Positions 54,346 to 63,656 of a stretch of 64,000 nt of DNA are shown piece after piece. Position 1 is the stretch's first letter; each line of letters begins with the position of its first letter. Source of the DNA: Bowmanella sp. JS7-9 (GTDB lineage Bacteria > Pseudomonadota > Gammaproteobacteria > Enterobacterales > Alteromonadaceae); NCBI RefSeq assembly GCF_004329715.1, contig NZ_JXSY01000015.1:160874-224873 (forward strand). Reading direction: 5' to 3'. The translations under genes and the position numbers were made by a program. The notes beneath the pieces are model-generated. The model was not told the origin of the DNA. It made no database searches and saw only the letters and a program-made list of their open reading frames with translations.

Positions 54346-56367
54346 ATGACTCCACGCAAAATTCTTGTCACCAGTGCCCTGCCCTATGCGAACGGCTCCA
54401 TTCACCTTGGCCATTTGCTTGAGCATATTCAAACCGATATCTGGACAAGATTCCAACGAATGCGTGGCCATCAATGTTACAGCGTATGCGCCGACGATGC
54501 GCACGGTACCCCTGTAATGCTCAAAGCGCAGGAGCTTGGTATTACGCCGGAAGAAATGGTCAGCCGTACCCGCGCGGAACACCATCAGGATCTGCTGGAT
54601 TTCCATATCGCTTACGACAATTACTACGTGACTCACTCGGATGAGAACCGTGAACTGTGTGAGCTGATTTATAACCGCTTGAATGAAAACGGCTATATCG
54701 CTCGTCGCACTATCAGCCAGTTGTTCGATCCGGAAAAGCAGATGTTCCTGCCGGATCGTTTCGTTAAAGGCACGTGTCCGAAGTGTGGTGCCGAAGATCA
54801 GAACGGCGACAGCTGTGACGTGTGCAGCGCCACATACGATCCAACCGAAATGAAAAACCCGCGATCGGTGATCTCCGGTGCGACACCAGTGTTGAAAGAC
54901 TCCGAGCACCTGTTTTTCGATCTGCCGCAATTCAGCGATATGCTGCAGGACTGGATGAAAGCCGGCGCAATACAGGCGGAAATGGCCAACAAGCTGCAAG
55001 AATGGTTCGCCGATGGTCTGCAACAGTGGGACATCAGCCGTGACGCGCCTTACTTTGGTTTCGAGATTCCGGGCGCGCCGGGCAAATACTTCTATGTGTG
55101 GTTGGATGCACCGGTTGGCTACATGGCCAGCTTTAAAAATTACTGCGACCAACATAACCTCAACTTCGACGAGTACTGGGCAAAAGACTCCAGCGCCGAG
55201 CTGTACCACTTTATTGGTAAAGACATTACCTATTTCCACAGCCTGTTCTGGCCAGCCATGCTGGAAGGAGCCGGGTTCCGCAAACCTACCGGCGTCAATG
55301 TACACGGATTCGTAACGGTAAATGGCTCAAAAATGTCCAAGTCCAAGGGCACCTTCATTAAAGGCCGAACCTATCTGGATCATTTAAACCCGGAATACCT
55401 GCGCTATTACTTTGCCAGCAAACTGAATGACGGCATCACCGACATCGACCTGAACTTTGAAGACTTCGTTAATAAGGTCAATGCCGATCTGGTTGGCAAA
55501 GTGGTGAACATTGCCAGCCGTTGTGCCAGCTTTATCAACAAGCGTTTTGACAATACGCTGTCAGCCAATGTGCTGGAGCCACAACTGGTGGCGGAATTCC
55601 AGCAGGCCGCTGAGCAAATTGCGGACTATTACGAAAAACGCCAATACAATCGCGCCGTACGCGACATCATGGCGCTGGCGGACAAAGCCAATCAGTTTAT
55701 TGATGCCAATGCCCCATGGGTAACTATCAAAGACGAGACAAAACAACAGTTTACCCACGATGTGTGCTCACTGGGGATCAACCTGTTCCGTATCTTGCTG
55801 GTTTACCTGAAACCGGTCCTGCCGGCATTGACCGCCGAAGCAGAAGCCTTCCTGAATGACACCCTGAGCTGGGACAGTGCACAGCAACTGTTAACCAACC
55901 ATGAAGTAAGCAAATTTAAAGCGCTGATGCAGCGTGTAGAAACGAGCAAAGTTGACGCCATGATTGAAGATTCTAAAGAAAACCTGCAACCCACTGGCAC
56001 TGTCGCTCCCGACTCAGAATTAAGCAAAGATCCTATCAGCGACACCATCGAGTTTGCGGACTTTGCCAAGATTGACCTGCGTGTGGCTTTGATCGCTAAA
56101 GCCGAACATGTGGAAGGCGCAGAAAAACTGTTGCGTCTGGAGCTGGATTTAGGCGGCGAAACCCGCCAGGTCTTTGCCGGTATTAAGTCCGCTTATCAGC
56201 CAGAAGACCTGCAGGGCAAACTGACGCTGATGGTTGCCAACCTGGCACCGCGTAAAATGCGCTTCGGTGTTTCCGAGGGTATGGTGCTGGCAGCAGGCCC
56301 GGGTGGCAAAGATTTATGGGTGATGGAGCCCCACGCCGGTGCCAAACCAGGCATGCGGGTTAAATAA
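54346..56367 (+). CDS. metG: Methionyl-tRNA synthetase
   Basis: MetG, 673 residues. The class I HIGH-type motif is in [15 protein letters not shown], the zinc knuckle in [19 protein letters not shown], and KMSKS in [12 protein letters not shown]. The C-terminal EMAP-like dimerisation and tRNA-binding domain (about 570-673: [20 protein letters not shown]) is present. A terminator follows. Confidence 0.98.
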   Translation: MTPRKILVTSALPYANGSIHLGHLLEHIQTDIWTRFQRMRGHQCYSVCADDAHGTPVMLKAQELGITPEEMVSRTRAEHHQDLLDFHIAYDNYYVTHSDENRELCELIYNRLNENGYIARRTISQLFDPEKQMFLPDRFVKGTCPKCGAEDQNGDSCDVCSATYDPTEMKNPRSVISGATPVLKDSEHLFFDLPQFSDMLQDWMKAGAIQAEMANKLQEWFADGLQQWDISRDAPYFGFEIPGAPGKYFYVWLDAPVGYMASFKNYCDQHNLNFDEYWAKDSSAELYHFIGKDITYFHSLFWPAMLEGAGFRKPTGVNVHGFVTVNGSKMSKSKGTFIKGRTYLDHLNPEYLRYYFASKLNDGITDIDLNFEDFVNKVNADLVGKVVNIASRCASFINKRFDNTLSANVLEPQLVAEFQQAAEQIADYYEKRQYNRAVRDIMALADKANQFIDANAPWVTIKDETKQQFTHDVCSLGINLFRILLVYLKPVLPALTAEAEAFLNDTLSWDSAQQLLTNHEVSKFKALMQRVETSKVDAMIEDSKENLQPTGTVAPDSELSKDPISDTIEFADFAKIDLRVALIAKAEHVEGAEKLLRLELDLGGETRQVFAGIKSAYQPEDLQGKLTLMVANLAPRKMRFGVSEGMVLAAGPGGKDLWVMEPHAGAKPGMRVK

Positions 56368-56386
56368 CCCATCCAAACCAATAATC

Positions 56387-56411
56387 AGCCGGGCCCTGCC
56401 CGGCTTTTTTA
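56387..56411 (+). terminator. Terminator of metG
   Basis: AGCCGGG (56387-56393) pairs with CCCGGCT (56399-56405), followed by six T. Confidence 0.88.
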
Positions 56412-56460
56412 TATCTTTTGCCGCCGAGATAAAACGTGGCTTACCGTGCGACACAACTTA

Positions 56461-56507
56461 TTGAGAATAATTCTCATTTTAATTGCAATTGATAACAATT
56501 CTCATTA
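56461..56507 (+). promoter_or_regulatory. Two Fur boxes before the TonB receptor gene
   Basis: TTGAGAATAATTCTCATTT (56461-56479) and TTGATAACAATTCTCATTA (56489-56507) each resemble the 19-bp Fur box GATAATGATAATCATTATC. They indicate repression by Fur-Fe2+. Confidence 0.82.
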
Positions 56508-56548
56508 ACATGCATCCCGATGATAACCACAACGGGAAAATAACCATT

Positions 56549-58864
56549 ATGGCAGAGGCCAAATCACCTTCTTTGACATTGGGTGCACAAGCTATCGCAG
56601 CGGCACTTTCTTTATCCGCACCTTACGCGCTGGCGCAACAGGTTCCGGATAGCAGCGATTGTAAAGGTGACAATCGCGAGGAATGTAAAAAGCAGCAGGA
56701 AATTGAACTGATTGAGGTGCATGGCATTCAGCATTCGGTTTATCGCTTCGATAAGTCTGGCGACCTGCGCCGCGTCGCAGATATCGTCGATACTCCGCAG
56801 ACGATTACCGTGCTGACCCAGGATCAAATTCAGGAATCCGGTAAAACCGACTTGCAGGATATTCTTGCGGCGCAGTCTGGCGTGACGCTGGGCACAGGTG
56901 AAAACGGCAACGCGTTCGGTGACCGTTATATTATCCGTGGACACGAAGCGCGCAGTGACGTGTTTGTTGATGGTCTGCGTGACCCGGGCATGACAACCCG
57001 CGAAAGCTTTGCAACCGAGCGGGTTGAAATCACCAAAGGCCCCAGCTCTACCTTTGCCGGTCGCGGCAGTTCAGGCGGCGCAGTGAACAGCATCACCAAA
57101 AAAGCGTCTACCTCCTATGATTTCGGCCGGATTGATGGCGCGATTGGCAGCGATGAGCACACTCGCTTATCCGTCGACTATAACAAGCCGCTGTCCGATA
57201 CCGCCGCCGTGCGTATCAATGCACTGACTGCCAGTGAAGACAAACCCGGTCGCGAAGGCATTAGCCAAAAGCGTGATGGTTTGCAGCTATCCGGCGTGTA
57301 TGAACCCAGCGATAGCCTGAATTTCGTTGGCGATGTTTACCTGCTTAACGCCAAAAACCGTCCTGATCTGGGTAGCTTCCAACAATCCGATACACGCAAG
57401 CCGTTAAAAGACATTCCGGTTTATGCCCAGGACGAAGACTTCCTCAATTCAGAAGTACAAACCTTTACTCTGCGCAGTGACTGGCAAATCAACGGTACCG
57501 TTCGCTTCTATAACGCGACGCGGGTTGGTAAAACTGAAAATGGTTATATCACCACGGGTGCGCGCGGCAGCACACGTGATGCCTCCGACCCCACCGCACC
57601 AGGTGCCAGCACCATTAGCTTATCAACCCACCAGGGCTGGCAGGATGTCAGTTACTGGACCACCCAGTTCAACCTGTTTGTAGATACCAATTGGGCCAAT
57701 ATGTCGCACAAATGGGTATTGGGTGTGGAATACACCGATGAGTCAGTCGATAACGGCGTGTATGACATCAGCTATGGGAACGCGGGTAACTGTTTTGTAC
57801 CGGGGCGAAATGGCGTGTCTCAGGCCTATTGTGCAACCGATGCTGACGGCAATGCACTGGCCAATATCAATCAACTCATGGCGCGCAGCTACAGCAAAGG
57901 CGCCTATGACGCCAGATTTGATATCGAAACCATCTCAGTGTATCTGATGGACACCGTGGCCCTGACTGAGCAATGGAACCTGTTCTTTGGCCTGCGTCAG
58001 GATAGCTTTGACTATGCCAATGACACGGTAAGTCGTGGCACGGAAAACCTCTACGCCTATTCCGACAGTATCTACAACGGCCATTTAGGTGTGGTGTACG
58101 ATATCAGCGAAGATGGCAATGTCTACCTGACCTACAGCACCGCGACCAACATCAATGGCGGCGAATCAGACTTAGGGGCCAACTGCGGTTACGGCGGGAT
58201 TTGCGGCGATCCGGAACAGGCGCGAATGGCAGACCCGGAAACGGTAGAAAACATCGAATTGGGTACCAAATGGATGGTATTTGATGACAGCCTGATGTTC
58301 AGCGCGGCGATTTTCCAGATGACCAAAGGCGATGTAATGGAGTCGGTCGGTGACGCCTACTCCACCCTTGGCACACTCAACACGGGTAAAAACCGTGTTA
58401 AAGGTTATGAAATTGGCCTGGTCGGTGACATTACTGAACAACTGAGCGTACAAATGACCTGGGCAGATATGTCGTCAGAAGTGCTGGATTCAGTCAACGA
58501 TGCCAACATTGGCTTAGCCCTGTCCAACTTTGCCGATAAGAGTTTCTACCTGCAACTGCGCTATCAACCCAGTGAGCAGTTTGCCTTTGGTGGGGATTTC
58601 TCTTATCAAAGCGAAATGTATGGTGGCCAGCCAGATACCGCCGCCACGTTTGATACCACGCTCAACGATTATCGCGTCGTGGTGCCGTCTTACTCGGTGG
58701 TCAATCTGTTTGCCAACTATTACCTTAGCGAACAACTGACACTGCGCCTTAATGTGGGTAACGTGATGGACAAAGAATACTGGACAGCCGCATATCGTTC
58801 AGGCTCATTTATGTACCTTGGCGATGGTCGCAGCACCCGCCTGACTGTCAATTACACCTTCTAA
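56549..58864 (+). CDS. TonB-dependent siderophore receptor, Fiu/PiuA type
   Basis: A 771-residue outer-membrane receptor. The signal peptide ends ALSLSAPYALA-QQ. The plug domain (about 60-190) has IVDTPQTITVLTQDQIQESG, YIIRGHEARSDVFVDGLRDP and VEITKGPSSTFAGRGSSGGA. The 22-strand barrel ends in RLTVNYTF with a terminal Phe. Association with a piuC gene points to catecholate uptake, as in the E. coli fiu-ybiX and Pseudomonas piuA-piuC pairs. ATG 56549 is chosen; ATG 56510 lies at the edge of a Fur box and lacks a ribosome binding site. Confidence 0.93.
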   Translation: MAEAKSPSLTLGAQAIAAALSLSAPYALAQQVPDSSDCKGDNREECKKQQEIELIEVHGIQHSVYRFDKSGDLRRVADIVDTPQTITVLTQDQIQESGKTDLQDILAAQSGVTLGTGENGNAFGDRYIIRGHEARSDVFVDGLRDPGMTTRESFATERVEITKGPSSTFAGRGSSGGAVNSITKKASTSYDFGRIDGAIGSDEHTRLSVDYNKPLSDTAAVRINALTASEDKPGREGISQKRDGLQLSGVYEPSDSLNFVGDVYLLNAKNRPDLGSFQQSDTRKPLKDIPVYAQDEDFLNSEVQTFTLRSDWQINGTVRFYNATRVGKTENGYITTGARGSTRDASDPTAPGASTISLSTHQGWQDVSYWTTQFNLFVDTNWANMSHKWVLGVEYTDESVDNGVYDISYGNAGNCFVPGRNGVSQAYCATDADGNALANINQLMARSYSKGAYDARFDIETISVYLMDTVALTEQWNLFFGLRQDSFDYANDTVSRGTENLYAYSDSIYNGHLGVVYDISEDGNVYLTYSTATNINGGESDLGANCGYGGICGDPEQARMADPETVENIELGTKWMVFDDSLMFSAAIFQMTKGDVMESVGDAYSTLGTLNTGKNRVKGYEIGLVGDITEQLSVQMTWADMSSEVLDSVNDANIGLALSNFADKSFYLQLRYQPSEQFAFGGDFSYQSEMYGGQPDTAATFDTTLNDYRVVVPSYSVVNLFANYYLSEQLTLRLNVGNVMDKEYWTAAYRSGSFMYLGDGRSTRLTVNYTF

Positions 58865-58878
58865 CAGGACTGGCCCAT

Positions 58879-59559
58879 ATGGTGATTATTAAAAATTTGC
58901 TCAGCGCACAGGAAGTGCAAGCATATCGGGAGCGTCTGCGTGAACATGACTGGCAGGATGGCAAAGCCACCGCCATGGGCATGGCCGCTCAGGTCAAACG
59001 CAACCGCCAGGCCGATGCCAGTGACAGCAACATTCGTGAACTGGCTAATCACCTGTTGGGCCGCATGGGCGACACCCCCAAGTTAATCTCCGCTGCATTA
59101 CCGCAGCGGATTTTTCCGCCGGTGTTTAATCAATATGGCGAATGTGAGGAATATGGCTATCACGTGGATGCGGCAATTATGCGCATCCCGGGCAGTCATG
59201 AGGTACTGCGCAGCGACATGTCCATGACCTTATTTTTATCCGAACCGGATGAGTATGAAGGTGGTGAGCTGGTCATTGCCACCGACTATGGTGAGGAACG
59301 GGTCAAGCTGGCCGCCGGTGATGCGGTGGTTTATCCGTCACGCAGTTTGCACAAGGTAACGGCTGTCACAAAAGGAACGCGGATTGCCGCGATTACCTGG
59401 ATGCAAAGTATGGTCAGCGATGTGACGCTCAGAGACAATTTGTTTCAGCTGGATCAAGCCATTCAGGGCTTGATATCAGAGGGGAAATCCAGCCGCGAGC
59501 AACTGGATAAACTGCATTATGTTTACCACAACCTGATCCGACAGTTTGCTCAGGTGTAA
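58879..59559 (+). CDS. piuC: PKHD-type Fe(II)/2-oxoglutarate hydroxylase PiuC/YbiX
   Basis: A 226-residue Fe2OG dioxygenase. The iron ligands are in YHVDAAIM (HxD) and RSLHKV (distal His), and the 2-oxoglutarate Arg in KGTRIAAITW. Its partners in other bacteria are Fiu/PiuA-type receptors, and here it starts 14 bases after the receptor gene, so it falls under the same Fur control. Its substrate is not settled. Confidence 0.95.
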   Translation: MVIIKNLLSAQEVQAYRERLREHDWQDGKATAMGMAAQVKRNRQADASDSNIRELANHLLGRMGDTPKLISAALPQRIFPPVFNQYGECEEYGYHVDAAIMRIPGSHEVLRSDMSMTLFLSEPDEYEGGELVIATDYGEERVKLAAGDAVVYPSRSLHKVTAVTKGTRIAAITWMQSMVSDVTLRDNLFQLDQAIQGLISEGKSSREQLDKLHYVYHNLIRQFAQV

Positions 59560-59577
59560 TCAACCCCACCTTGCTTA

Positions 59578-59609
59578 CAAAAAAAGCCGCAATTTTTGCG
59601 GCTTTTTTA
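59578..59609. terminator. Bidirectional terminator after piuC
   Basis: AAAAGCCGCAA pairs with TTGCGGCTTTT around TTT (about 59583-59605). Confidence 0.9.
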
Positions 59610-59645
59610 TTTACCTGCGTCGGTGTAATCACCGCATAAACATCA

Positions 59646-59894
59646 TCAATAAGTAGAATTCGGGGTGATATCCGGGTTGATATCACCACCGACTTCTTCC
59701 GGATCAATATCGTGTTCCAGCAACACATTTCGCACTGCCTCTATTTGATCCAATACAATCTGATAGCGCTCACCATATTCATAGCGCGTGACTTCAATTG
59801 GCTTAGGCATATAAGTAAAGGCAATCATCAGGGCCTGCAACTGATCGTCATTCATTTTGCTCATATCTGTCTCCGGCGTTATTTTTGTAGCCAT
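59646..59894 (-). CDS. Small acidic protein of unknown function
   Basis: An 82-residue acidic protein ([40 protein letters not shown]) without membrane segments. Its start overlaps the VF530 gene by 16 bases, so translation is probably coupled. Alternative starts are internal Met11 and Met14. Family not recognised with certainty. Confidence 0.68.
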   Translation of the reverse strand: MATKITPETDMSKMNDDQLQALMIAFTYMPKPIEVTRYEYGERYQIVLDQIEAVRNVLLEHDIDPEEVGGDINPDITPNSTY

Positions 59895-60112
59895 GGCGAG
59901 TTTACAAACGTCGCCAGATACAGTTGCTCGACTTTGCTGCGCGCCCAGGGAGTGCGACGCAAAAACTTAAGCGATGACTTGACCGACGGGTCACTGCGAA
60001 AACAATTAATTTCAATTCTGGCCGCCAGACCATCCCAGCCATAATGCTGTTGTAAATCCGTGACGATTTTTTCCAGTTTCACACCGTGAAGCGGGTTATT
60101 TTGCTGTTGCAT
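59879..60112 (-). CDS. VF530 family (DUF2132) DNA-binding protein
   Basis: A 77-residue protein with the VF530 signature: [40 protein letters not shown] and [10 protein letters not shown]. The family has been described as small DNA-binding helical proteins; the role in this organism is unknown. It is first in a two-gene unit. Confidence 0.9.
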   Translation of the reverse strand: MQQQNNPLHGVKLEKIVTDLQQHYGWDGLAARIEINCFRSDPSVKSSLKFLRRTPWARSKVEQLYLATFVNSPWLQK

Positions 60113-60224
60113 GCAGACTGTCCGGTTGGAAGCTTAATTAACCCATTGTACCTCAAACTTGGCCGCAAAAGCCCACATCAACAGGTTGGCAACGTCGCTT
60201 GCAGCCCCGTTGAAAATCAGAGGT

Positions 60225-60980
60225 TCATGGGGTGTCGGATTGAGTATTTGCCTGCCCTGCCGGCATGGAAACCACCTGAGCCAACTTGGGTTTCGCCCGC
60301 CATTTGGGCTTAATCAGGGTGAGCGTCGACTCACGCTTTTTCGCCACAATCACATATACACTGCCGAACAAGCTCAGGTAACGTTGCAAAAAGGTCTGCA
60401 CCTTACTGTTGTTACTGTATGCCTTGCTAAACAGCAGTGAACTGAATACGCGCCGCTCGTCACAGACAATGTCAAAGCCCAGCAGACTCAACCAGTCTTT
60501 GATCCGCGCAGCAGTAAAAAAGCGTGCCTGACGCAACAGATAACTGCGTTTTAGCGGAATAAAGCGGGTCAGGTTGGCCAGACTCAGCGGGTTGTAGCCA
60601 ATAATCACCACATGGCCATCGGGAATAATCACCCGGTCTACCTCACGCAAAATTTGATGGGGATCACGGGAGAAGTCTAACTCGTGGGCCAGTACCACCA
60701 CATCCAGGCTGTTTTCCTGATAGGGCAATTCCTCCGCCGAGGATACCAGCCCGGCTTGCGCGTCCTGATGGGTTTTCTGACGGATTTTGTGGCGGATTGG
60801 GCACGCACTGAGATTCATCTCGCTACTGAGATCCCCCAGCTGTAACAGATGATAGCCAAAAAACTGCCGGCAAAATCCTTTCAGCACCGTTTCTGCTGCA
60901 TCACGCACATTCTCTCCCAGTGGCAGTTCTTGCCAGTGCTGAGGGCGGCGCGGTTTTTCAGGCAGGTAGGCTGGTTTCAC
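60225..60980 (-). CDS. Class I SAM-dependent methyltransferase, YafS-like
   Basis: A 251-residue methyltransferase-fold protein. Motif regions are HLLQLGDLSSEM (degenerate motif I), SSAEELPYQENSLDVVVLAH (motif II/III region) and REVDRVIIPDGHVVIIGYNP. It is divergent from gloB with a 30-base gap, as E. coli yafS is next to gloB, which supports the family call. Substrate unknown. Confidence 0.85.
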   Translation of the reverse strand: MKPAYLPEKPRRPQHWQELPLGENVRDAAETVLKGFCRQFFGYHLLQLGDLSSEMNLSACPIRHKIRQKTHQDAQAGLVSSAEELPYQENSLDVVVLAHELDFSRDPHQILREVDRVIIPDGHVVIIGYNPLSLANLTRFIPLKRSYLLRQARFFTAARIKDWLSLLGFDIVCDERRVFSSLLFSKAYSNNSKVQTFLQRYLSLFGSVYVIVAKKRESTLTLIKPKWRAKPKLAQVVSMPAGQANTQSDTP

Positions 60981-61010
60981 TGAGACTCTCTTCTATGCCA
61001 CAATAGGCCC

Positions 61011-61814
61011 ATGCAAACGAATCAATCCACATTATCGATTTATCCGCTGCCGGCATTTGATGATAACTATATCTGGTGTCTGAGCGATGTAAATAGTGCC
61101 GCTGACCAGTTTACGGCGGTTATCGTCGATCCGGGCGATGCCGAACCGGTTATCCGCGAACTAACCCAACGCCGGATTGAGTTGGTCGCCATTTTGATCA
61201 CCCATCATCATGGCGATCACACCGGCGGAATCAGTGCGCTTAAATCACGCTGGCCCAAGGCCAAAGTCTATGCGCCGGATAACCAGCGGATTAACGGGGT
61301 TGATGAGGTCGTGACTGACGGGCAGATCCTGCAAATCGACGGAATGTCTCACAAGTTTGAGGTCATCGCGGTGCCAGGCCACACGCGGGATCATATTGCC
61401 TATTACACCAATGGCCATTTGTTCTGTGGCGATACCCTGTTTTCCTGTGGTTGTGGGCGCTTATTTGAAGGCAGCCCGGCACAAATGCACCGGTCGCTGC
61501 AACGCATTGCTGCCCTGCCCGCCGACACTCAGGTATACTGCGCCCATGAATATACCCTGGCAAATATTCGATTTGCACAGGCCGTGGAACCTTCTAACCC
61601 GGCGCTAGTCCAATTTGCCCAGTGGGCAAACACACAGCGTCAGCAGGGATTGCCCACGATACCGTCACGCCTCAGCACAGAGCTTGCGGTGAATCCTTTT
61701 TTACGTTGCGCACAACCCAACGTCCACCAGCAGGCCGAGCGCCATGCCGGTAAAGCATTAATCGATGACGAGGCCGTTTTTGCCGCCTTGCGTCACTGGA
61801 AAGACAACTTTTAA
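61011..61814 (+). CDS. gloB: Hydroxyacylglutathione hydrolase (glyoxalase II)
   Basis: GloB, 267 residues, hydrolyses S-lactoylglutathione in methylglyoxal detoxification. The metal site is ITHHHGDHTGG, with further ligands in VPGHTRDHI, FCGDTLFSCGCGRLFEG and YCAHEYT. The C-terminal glutathione-binding helical part ends FAALRHWKDNF. It is 15 bases before mltD. Confidence 0.96.
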   Translation: MQTNQSTLSIYPLPAFDDNYIWCLSDVNSAADQFTAVIVDPGDAEPVIRELTQRRIELVAILITHHHGDHTGGISALKSRWPKAKVYAPDNQRINGVDEVVTDGQILQIDGMSHKFEVIAVPGHTRDHIAYYTNGHLFCGDTLFSCGCGRLFEGSPAQMHRSLQRIAALPADTQVYCAHEYTLANIRFAQAVEPSNPALVQFAQWANTQRQQGLPTIPSRLSTELAVNPFLRCAQPNVHQQAERHAGKALIDDEAVFAALRHWKDNF

Positions 61815-61829
61815 GCCGTACCCAGAATA

Positions 61830-63515
61830 ATGATAAAAAACAATTTACCTACTGCCATTTCTGCTATCGCTCGCGTGTCTGCCCTGATCGCCTCAGTCAG
61901 CCTGATCAGCGCCTGTAACCTGACCCCGGAATGGTTACGTGCCGAAGAGCAGCAGCAACTGGAAGAACAGCAAATTGCCAGTGAACTGGCCAAACAATGT
62001 GAAGATCACGCTGAACATGCCCTGGAAGAGACTTGTCTGGTCAGTCAGGAAGGCATTATCCCGACCGAGCACCCGGTGGATGATATCGAGATCCCACTGA
62101 GTACCGATGCCGAAGTCGCCGAAATCACCGACCTTTGGGTGCGCGTGCGCAATCAGCTGAGCTTTGATGTACCAGACGACAAGCGGGTAACCGAGCAACG
62201 TAACTGGTACCTGAAACACCCGCACTATCTGTTGCGCGTAAGCAAACGTGCCGAGCCGTTTTTGTATCACATTATCGACGCCATCGAGCAACGCAACCTG
62301 CCGATGGAGCTGGCATTACTGCCTATCGTGGAAAGCGCATTTGACCCGTTCGCCTACTCCCATGGCCGCGCAGCCGGTATGTGGCAATTTATCCCCGGCA
62401 CCGGCAAGCGCTTCGGCTTAAAGCAGGAATGGTGGTATGACGGCCGCCGTGATGTGATGGCCTCAACCCGCGCCGCGCTGGATTATCTGGAATACCTGCT
62501 GAAGATGTTCGATGGTAACTGGCTGCATGCACTGGCCGCTTACAACAGTGGTGAGGGCCGGGTATTAAACGCCATCAAATACAACAAGCGTAAAGGCCTG
62601 AATACCGATTTCTGGGCGCTTGATCTGCCAAAGGAAACCCGTGCCTACGTGCCTAAATTACTGGCGCTGAAAGACATCCTGGTCAATCACCGCGAAATGG
62701 ACGAAAGCTGGTTTCCCATTGCCAATCAGCCATTGACCGAGCTGGTCGATGTTGGCTCGCAAATTGATTTAGCCAAAGCCGCCGATATGGCCGGCCTCAC
62801 GGTGAAAGAACTACACGCACTGAACCCTGGGTTCAATCGCTGGGCGACCGATCCGGATGGCCCTCATCACCTGCTGTTACCCGTCGATCGTGTGGAAGCA
62901 TTTAAAACTAAACTGGCGGCGTTAGGTGAGCGCGACCGCTTAAATTGGGTCAGGCACAAAATTCGCTCAGGCGACAGTTTGTTGAAGCTGGCCAAGGAAT
63001 ACCACACCACGGTGGATGTGATCCGCAAGGTTAACAATATTAATGGTAATACCATTGTCGCTGGTGACTTTGTATTGATCCCTGTGGCGTTGAAATCGCT
63101 GGAAAGTTACAGCCTGTCGGAAGAACAACGCCTGCTGGCTACACAGGATAAACGCCGCGCCCGTTATCAGCTGACCCATACGGTAGTGTCCGGTGATAAT
63201 TTCTGGGATCTGAGCCGTAGTTATAAGGTAAACATGCGTTCACTGGCGAAATGGAATGGCATGGCCCCCACCGATCCGCTGCAACTGGGGCAAAAACTGG
63301 TGGTGTGGGTAGACAAAGTCTCCGACGAACAGCGCAAAGACGCCGTGATGCGCAGCCTGACTTACACCGTGCGTAACGGTGACTCACTGGCCAAGATTGC
63401 CGGTAAGTTTAAAGTCAGGGTGGCAGACCTGACCAAATGGAATCAGCTGGACAGCAAGAAATACCTGCAACCGGGTCAGAAACTGAAAGTGTATGTGGAT
63501 GTGACACGTACCTAA
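61830..63515 (+). CDS. mltD: Membrane-bound lytic murein transglycosylase D
   Basis: MltD, 561 residues. The lipobox LISAC (acylated Cys29) marks a lipoprotein. The SLT domain (about 150-290) has the catalytic Glu in LPIVESAFDPFAYS, then AAGMWQFIPGTGKRFGL and ALAAYNSGEGRV. Three LysM modules follow (VRHKIRSGDSLLKLAKEYHT, THTVVSGDNFWDLSRSYKVN, TYTVRNGDSLAKIAGKFKVR), one more than in E. coli MltD. It follows gloB, as in E. coli. Confidence 0.96.
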   Translation: MIKNNLPTAISAIARVSALIASVSLISACNLTPEWLRAEEQQQLEEQQIASELAKQCEDHAEHALEETCLVSQEGIIPTEHPVDDIEIPLSTDAEVAEITDLWVRVRNQLSFDVPDDKRVTEQRNWYLKHPHYLLRVSKRAEPFLYHIIDAIEQRNLPMELALLPIVESAFDPFAYSHGRAAGMWQFIPGTGKRFGLKQEWWYDGRRDVMASTRAALDYLEYLLKMFDGNWLHALAAYNSGEGRVLNAIKYNKRKGLNTDFWALDLPKETRAYVPKLLALKDILVNHREMDESWFPIANQPLTELVDVGSQIDLAKAADMAGLTVKELHALNPGFNRWATDPDGPHHLLLPVDRVEAFKTKLAALGERDRLNWVRHKIRSGDSLLKLAKEYHTTVDVIRKVNNINGNTIVAGDFVLIPVALKSLESYSLSEEQRLLATQDKRRARYQLTHTVVSGDNFWDLSRSYKVNMRSLAKWNGMAPTDPLQLGQKLVVWVDKVSDEQRKDAVMRSLTYTVRNGDSLAKIAGKFKVRVADLTKWNQLDSKKYLQPGQKLKVYVDVTRT

Positions 63516-63532
63516 ACAAGCTGTACAACCAC

Positions 63533-63563
63533 AAAAAACGCCGGTAATTGCCGGCGTTTTTTG
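63533..63563. terminator. Terminator of mltD
   Basis: AACGCCGG (63537-63544) pairs with CCGGCGTT (63551-63558), followed by six T. Confidence 0.9.
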
Positions 63564-63656
63564 TGGGTCAGGATTGGTGCACTGACTTTTAGTTAACGCT
63601 TACTCTGACAACCCGATATTCGCATGTAATAAGTTTCTCTTTGATATTGACCTCCC

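Noticed and set aside
54295..55305. Minus-strand frame of 336 codons inside metG
   Set aside because: Long only because metG codon usage leaves few stops in that frame; it lacks protein-like features and metG is unambiguous.
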